The position numbers were made by a program, and so were the translations under genes. A DNA stretch of 64,000 nt from the NCBI RefSeq assembly GCF_963583255.1, contig NC_084805.1, positions 4,233,060 through 4,297,059 of the forward strand. The letters run 5' to 3'. The notes beneath the pieces are model-generated. The model saw only the letters and a list, made by a program, of their open reading frames with translations, did no database searches and was not told the origin of the DNA. Of the stretch, positions 59,201-64,000 are shown in pieces (the first letter of the stretch is position 1; each line of letters opens with the position of its first letter). Source of the stretch: Pyrus communis. Its lineage: Eukaryota; Streptophyta; Magnoliopsida; Rosales; Rosaceae.

Positions 59201-60464
59201 ATAGAAACAACGATGGTGCATTGCCAAAAAACCGTCCAAAGAAGATTATTTTACATAGAAACCGTACAAAGAAGATTATTTTCCATAACAAATATTTTGA
59301 AGACAAACTCTGCTAGTCTCCAAAATTTTCCCAGAAACTGTTGGAGCATCTGCCCTTTGGCCATTAATAACATCAATGTTTTTTAGATTTTACTAGATGC
59401 TTTGTACGTTGCATAAAGTTCGCAAGGTGTCTGTGATCCTTGCTCCCAAGAGAAGAAAAAATAGTTTTACCTGCTTTTATTCCTTGACAACTCGTCAGGC
59501 ATGTTTAGTTATGATATCTGGGAATGCTGTCTAAAGTTGCAATGCCTCTTCAAAGCTTATATTGCCTTAACAATAGTGTTCATATGGATTGTCATAAAAG
59601 AGTAACGTCAGACACGTGTGCCATGCATTCTATGGAAATTTGCTTCCAGATTATGTCGTGTGTAGTGTGCACTATTATTAATTTTGTTGACATTATACTC
59701 TGAGAATGGTTGAAAATATTTCCAAACAACTAAAGGTGTCCACTTTATCTTGCTTGATACAGGAAGTTGACGATGGTGATGATCAGATTGCTGATTCACC
59801 GGTCAACGTGGAAGATTGTCAGCAAGGGACTGGATTAGCTTTGAAATCACTCCCAAAATCCTGTTTTGAGAATAGATTTAGAGTTGCTAGGCATATCGGG
59901 GGAAATGTTGATGCATCTAGTAGCGGATTACAGAATTTATCTGCAGTGTGGATAGATGAAAACCGTTCGATAATGGAAAATGAGGCCTTGAACTATCCAA
60001 GGAAAACAGATGCACCTGAATCTTCAAGTGAAAATTACAAAGATTATGTTGTGCTGGATTCTCAAGATGAAGACGACATGCAAGGCGACTACAAAGATTG
60101 CGTTGTGTTGGATTCTCAAGACAAAGATTGCGTTGTGTTGGATTCTCAAGACGAAGACGACATGCAAGGCGACTACAAAGATTGCGTTGTGCTGGATTCT
60201 CAAGATGAAGATGAAATGCAAGACGACAATGAGGTTAAATACTTTTCTTCCTCTCTAGAAAACGAACCTTCATTTCATCAAGATTCTGACTCAATGCAAA
60301 ACATCGATCGCGAAGGAATTCAAACGCGAGTGAGTCGTGAGGATCCAGAGGCGGGATCAGTCGACCAGCAGCCTCGAAAAAGGCAACGGATCACTCGTGC
60401 AGGACGTAGAAGACGGCTTACGCCCCTTTTAAGGGGGTTGCATTTGTTCTGGTCGTTTTGGTAA
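47256..60464 (+). CDS. ULP2: ULP2-type SUMO protease (C48 family) with SIM-like repeat tail
   Basis: Fifteen exons in one frame, 804 residues: 47256-47466, 47761-47954, 48200-48290, 48399-48448, 50623-50698, 51297-51372, 52045-52173, 52846-53046, 53141-53196, 53281-53374, 53809-53899, 54265-54384, 58437-58721, 58838-58876 and 59763-60464. The protease cleaves SUMO from proteins and trims SUMO chains in the nucleus. The catalytic core (about 233-463) has [21 protein letters not shown]345 in LHWSLIVI, D378 in [10 protein letters not shown]427 and nucleophile C433 in [16 protein letters not shown]. Layout and the long C-terminal tail fit plant ULP2A/ULP2B (SPF2/SPF1) rather than ULP1/ESD4. Hydrophobic-acidic SUMO-interacting-like motifs occur at VLLLDDDS (85-92), VFIISDDND (139-147) and four times as VVLDSQD (from 664). 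A basic [16 protein letters not shown] near the end looks like a nuclear signal. Intron 9 has a GC donor. Intron 12 is 4 kb because of nested transposons. Confidence 0.93.
55826..56868. mobile_element. hAT-type MITE, 1.04 kb, nested in the LINE
   Basis: The element begins CAATGTTTTAAAGAACTCGC and ends with the reverse complement of CAATGTATTAAAAGCGTGAGG. The inverted repeat continues into GC-rich CGCCTAGGC/CGCCTCG words on both sides. The flanks are the exact 8-bp duplication GTATGATG (55818-55825, 56869-56876), typical of hAT. Removing it joins the LINE frame at GTATGATG-GAGTGAGGACT. No transposase. The middle holds a minisatellite. Confidence 0.88.
56439..56660. repeat. Minisatellite: TGTTTTGCAATTAT..ACCATAAAC units
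   Basis: About eight head-to-tail units of 22-33 bp share TGTTTTGCAATTAT and TATACCATAAAC. Alternating spacers (ATTATACC, ATAATTTATACC, none) make a higher-order pattern. It lies within the hAT-type MITE. Confidence 0.88.
57511..57962 (+). repeat. 226-bp direct duplication in the LINE 3' region
   Basis: Units 57511-57736 and 57737-57962 both start AAAGGATAAGATTA and carry GGTTTGGACA, GAAACAAAGGCCTATTGA and GGGAAAGACTCTAAGAAAAG. They differ at scattered positions. The LINE copy at 9060-10225 has only one unit, so the duplication is private to this copy or its source. Confidence 0.9.
60039..60233 (+). repeat. Coding tandem repeat: four SIM-like acidic units
   Basis: Units start at 60039 (54 nt), 60093 (30 nt), 60123 (54 nt) and 60177 (about 57 nt). 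The full unit encodes [18 protein letters not shown] or its C-for-Y variant; the second unit is a 10-residue partial, [10 protein letters not shown]. The units are nearly identical at DNA level, pointing to recent slippage or unequal exchange. Each carries VVLDS followed by acidic residues, the form of a SUMO-interacting motif. Confidence 0.92.
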
Positions 60465-60670
60465 TACAGCACTAGTGATGTTTTACTGTATTAAGAATAA
60501 TTGCTTAGTAAAAAGCAGTGGAAAGGGTAACGAGTGTTCGGAAGTAAAAAAGCTAACACAATGGTTCCGTCGTGTATGCCTCCAAGATCTTACGGTGGAT
60601 GAAGAAGTGATTTTCGTTTAATTTACTCCCTCGAATAATTTTGCCAACGAAGAAAACAAATCTCATCACC
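60465..60670 (+). other. 3' flank of the ULP2-type gene
   Basis: Follows the stop at 60462-60464; probably 3' untranslated region. No clear polyadenylation signal can be singled out. Confidence 0.4.
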
Positions 60671-60810
60671 TGCAAGTGGTCTTTTACTACAGTGGTAGAA
60701 AGGTGTTGAGCCTTTGTATGACGACGTGAGTTCAAACTCCAGCGGTGGCTAATCTAACATATAATCTTACAAAAATTCATCGTCTGACCAAAAAAAAAAA
60801 AAAAAAAAAA
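60671..60810 (+). mobile_element. tRNA-derived SINE with poly-A tail
   Basis: It has an A-box-like region CTACAGTGGTAGAAAGG, a B-box-like GAGTTCAAACTCC about 35 bases later, then GTGGCTAATCTAACATATAA, TCATCGTCTGACC and a 20-base poly-A tail (60790-60810). The spacing of the two boxes fits an RNA polymerase III promoter. It is the best preserved of three related copies in the window. Confidence 0.8.
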
Positions 60811-60902
60811 TTCTCACCACCAACACTACTTTTTTATTATTATTAGATGAGTTTAAATTTTAAAATTTGTGTAGTTTTGAGCGGTGATGAATACGGTTGT
60901 TA

Positions 60903-62166
60903 GAGCATCTTCAATGGAAATCCTCATTTAGGGACTCTCACCACTATTTTGAGTACTTATTTAAAGACTTAAAGTGAATCTTTGTGTTCCTAAAAGAATA
61001 CAGTCTCCAATAGTAAAGTCCTTATAATAGAATCCTTAAATTTGAAGTTTTTAGGGGGCGTTTGTTTGCCCTCACTAAGTTGGACTGGACTGGACTGGAC
61101 TAGCTATTAGTCCAATACTGTGTTTGTTCAATGCTGAGACTAACATTAATGAGACTAAAGGGGACTAGCATGGACAAAACCCTTCACTAAGAGGTCTTAG
61201 CGAGACCCCCCAATAACCATGGGACTAGCTAAGACTATCTTCTCTTTCTCGTCCTCGTCATGCTCAACGACCACTCTCGACAGACTCCTCGTCATCTCCG
61301 GTCACCTAAATCAATCATTAACTTTCCGACTCTCTTTCAGATCCATTTCACAACCAACTTTCATACAAAATATACCAAATTGAAGCTGGGAGTGACAAGA
61401 TTACGATTTTACTTGAATCGAGGCCAAAATGTGGTCGAATGTGGCTGGAAAATGGCCTGGAAGTCTCGGCCTGTTCGGGCTTCTTCAAATCCATGACAGA
61501 TTTGAGCATTCAAAGCTAAGATCTCGGTCCAGGAATGGTGATAAATTTTTTGGCGGTGCTAACTTCATCCAATTTAACGAGGAAATGGTAGGAAAAAATG
61601 AAGAAAAAGATAAGATCATAATAAAATATTAATAATTTATATATTAAATAATATAATATTATAATTTGTTATTATCCAGCTTCTTAGTCCAATACTGCAC
61701 CAAACGCTTCACTAAGTTAGTCCAGTTTAGTCTAGTCTAAGCCAGTCCAGCTTAATCCTTGAAGCTAATCCAGTCCGAGATAGTTCAGCGCAACAAACGC
61801 CCCCTTATAGTTTTACGTGATAATTTGATTTGGTGCACAATTTTTGCTTATGTTAACTCTTCTTTTTTAATTAATTAAAAGCATTAAAAGAAAAATCTTC
61901 AATCAAGATTGTGAGTACAGTTTTCCACTCAAGGTGTACTGTTTTTTGTTTATGTTAACCATTTTTTAATTAATTAAAAGCATTAAAAGCTACAATCAAG
62001 ATTGTGGGCTTTGTTTTTTCACTTAAAGTTGTCCCTATAAAGTCCCTATATGTGGGACATACACTATCTCACTTTCCGATCCATTACAGATTTATTTTGT
62101 CCCTATATTTTTATACTCATTTTATACGATGATTGTTTCTATTTAGGGACTCTAACGGAGATGCTA
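60903..62166. mobile_element. Possible outer MITE (GAGCATC..GATGC ends) holding a nested MITE
   Basis: The left side TTAGAGCATCTTCAATGG and the right side CTAACGGAGATGCTATTA look like the ends of a Tourist-like MITE (GAGCATCT inverted repeat, TTA near both ends). TTTAGGGACTCT occurs near each end. The exact bases of the TSD are unclear. A good Harbinger-type MITE (61054-61804) sits inside, and an imperfect ~100-bp tandem duplication (TTAATTAATTAAAAGCATTA at 61868 and 61968) follows it. Confidence 0.45.
61054..61804. mobile_element. PIF/Harbinger-like MITE, 751 bp, TTA TSD
   Basis: It begins GGGGGCGTTTGTTTGCC and ends with the reverse complement of GGGGGCGTTTGTTGCG. Both flanks are TTA (61051-61053 and 61805-61807). 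Inside each end are short GGACTGGACT-like and AGTCCAG-like words in opposite orientation. No complete transposase is present; the open frames inside are short and unrecognised. Confidence 0.82.
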
Positions 62167-62345
62167 TTAGCAGTACCCCATTTAAGGATGGTGAGTGAAA
62201 ATGCATCCAAACAAAGTAATTTCTAATAACACACGTATGTCTAGCGTGGCTTTCTCAATTTCTTTATTAATTAGGTAATGCCAGTGTATGCGTACATGTA
62301 GTCCACATAGAAATAAGCCTTCCAAGTTTTTGTGTCCTCTGTTAC

Positions 62346-62460
62346 TTTAGTATTATGGTCTAGTCGTATTCCTTTTTACTTGTAAGTAAAAAGTTTTAAA
62401 TTCGATTCTCGTCAAATGTGCATTTGAATCATATTATTATGGTTAATCCATTGTAAGACT
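62346..62460 (+). mobile_element. SINE-like repeat with A and B boxes
   Basis: The words TGGTCTAGTCGTATTCC (A-box-like) and TTAAATTCGATTCTCGTCAA (B-box-like) lie at Pol III spacing and are followed by GCATTTGAATCATATTATTATGG. This is a different family from the SINE at 60671. To my memory such sequences are common in Rosaceae. No clear poly-A or TSD. Confidence 0.55.
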
Positions 62461-64000
62461 TAGAGGGGTGTATTCAATTAGGAATTTAAGATATTTTAAT
62501 GGATTTTTATGGAGTTTAACTGATTTGCAGAGATTCTATGTAAAATTTTGAATTCAATTCCCTCAAAATCTTATGGAGAGAGGTGAGATTTGTGGATGCT
62601 TAAAATACATTACTAAATCTCTCTAATTCTTTCTAATTCTTCAACTTTTCCAAATTCTTTAAATTCTAATTCTAATTCTAATTGAATACCCTCAAATGTT
62701 ATAAAATTATAATTGAATTTACTTGGATTTCTAAGGATTTTAATAAACTATCTTAAAATTCTGATTGAATACACATTAAATTTCAAAGAATCACTTAAAA
62801 TACTGTCTAGATTCATGAAAATAATTAAAATCCCTCAAAATCTCAATTGAATGGTTTCCTACCTTCTTAATATAAATACTTTGTTAATAAAATTCCGCCA
62901 CAACCAGGAACCGACAAAGTATTACTAGCAGGTTTAAAATTTTTGAATTAAATGGTCCGGACCATATGGAAGCCGCCAAGCCGGACCCCAAAACAAAATT
63001 AGAACTTAGCATAATATCTTTCTATACAATTTTTTTGGGAAATTTTATTTTGAACCCATGTAACCTCTTTTTACACTTAACTTATTTTCTTCACCTATAT
63101 TGTTTTTTATTAAAGAATTAATCTCTCTTTAAACCCAAATTTATTACCAAAACTATCATCTCAAACCCAATTTAAAATGTTAAATTATCTTTACAGTCAT
63201 TCCCTTTATAAAGTAACATTTGTAATTGAATATTAAAAAAAAAATAAATAAAAATAACATTTGTAATTGAATATTAAAAAAAAATAAAAATAAAAAATAA
63301 TAAAAAAAAGATGCATCCTTGCTCCACCCCCTCTTCCCAATAGCCTTTCCATGGCTACTTTTTTTTTTTTTTTTTTTTCTCTGCTACCAAACTCAAACAT
63401 TTGCTTTTTTTTATTTTATTTCTATTGATGTGCATAAGTAACAAATCAAACAATTCATCCTCTTACATTTATCAACAAGCAAGAAAGTTTATGATCTAAA
63501 AATATTGGTAAGAAGTTTTTCCTTAGAATTTTCCAATTGCAGAAAGTTTAACAAACCATTCGGGATATTGATAAAAAAAATTGAAACCCAAATACTCATC
63601 TTCTAAACTTTAAAAAAATTGAAATCAAACAAACAAAATATTCATAAATTGAGTCATATCTTAGTTGGAGGATTCAAAACTTCAAAATCACCATCCATCA
63701 ATAAAAAAGTTTGTTTTTCTCTACAAGACCTATTAGGGTTTTAGCTAGAATGAACATAGGATAAACAATAAGTGATAGTAAGGTTTAATGGGTTTATTGA
63801 TAAATTTGAATTTTATTATTAATTTAATTTTATACTTAATAGTAATTATGTAATAGGGTAAAATAGACAATTAACAATTTAAATTTAAGTTGGATGTAGA
63901 AAGAGATTACATGGATTTAAATAAATCTCATTTCTTTTTTTATTTATTTATATGGCCTAATTCATCCAGGAACGCAGGCAAACTGGAAGCTTTACATTTG
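62461..64000. other. Gene-free AT-rich right end
   Basis: Repeated TTCTAATTC- and AAAATTC-type words (62480-62870) and A- and T-rich tracts (63234-63310, 63361-63380), but no gene. A short duplicated word, AACATTTGTAATTGAATATT, occurs at 63207 and 63257. Confidence 0.5.

Noticed and set aside
1..64000. CRISPR arrays, rRNA, tRNA genes, bacterial-type operons
   Set aside because: None seen. The Pol III box-containing sequences are SINEs without a tRNA cloverleaf, and the tandem repeats lack CRISPR spacing.

Overview
This is a plant nuclear genome window. Its genes have many introns and canonical GT..AG splice sites, and they sit among dense, nested transposable elements. Several dispersed repeats (145-148 bp MITEs, TAA-flanked Tourist-like MITEs, a tRNA-derived SINE family) look to me like repeats common in Rosaceae, particularly apple and pear. 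That assignment is inference from memory, not a search result.

Five intact protein-coding gene families can be read with confidence. From left to right they are: an NPH3 phototropism protein (11085-13886, +); two related small secreted proline-rich proteins (17744-18115 and 21418-21822, both -); a chloroplast-type beta carbonic anhydrase of the BCA5 type with nine coding exons (24661-27438, -); a single-exon J-domain-like protein with polyQ and a zinc ribbon but no HPD motif (36381-38219, -); and a fifteen-exon ULP2-type SUMO protease (47256-60464, +) whose tail carries a tandem array of SUMO-interacting-motif-like repeats. A broken 3' fragment of replication factor C subunit 1 lies at 15471-16970. 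For the spliced genes I chained exons by hand from splice sites and reading phase; all chains keep one frame from ATG to stop.

The rest is mostly mobile DNA. Positions 1-5435 are a decayed Ty3/Gypsy element on the minus strand, running past the left edge. Positions 7900-8860 hold a copia gag/protease relic, and 9060-10225 an RTE-like LINE relic. Positions 27719-31454 are a 3.7 kb non-autonomous hAT-type element with an 8-bp target-site duplication (TSD), starting about 280 bp upstream of the carbonic anhydrase ATG. It carries a 346-bp tandem array that is itself split by a 1.15 kb foldback element with a 9-bp TSD. Positions 40878-46900 look like a non-coding LTR element split by a 3.26 kb solo LTR. 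Intron 12 of the SUMO protease holds an RTE-like LINE split by a 1.04 kb hAT-type element with an 8-bp TSD. Smaller MITEs and SINEs fill the gaps.

The genes do not form an operon or pathway; they are independent plant loci. I found no CRISPR array, rRNA or convincing tRNA gene. The most notable items are the SIM-repeat tail of the SUMO protease, the hAT/tandem-array/foldback nest in the carbonic anhydrase promoter region, and the HPD-less J-like protein.
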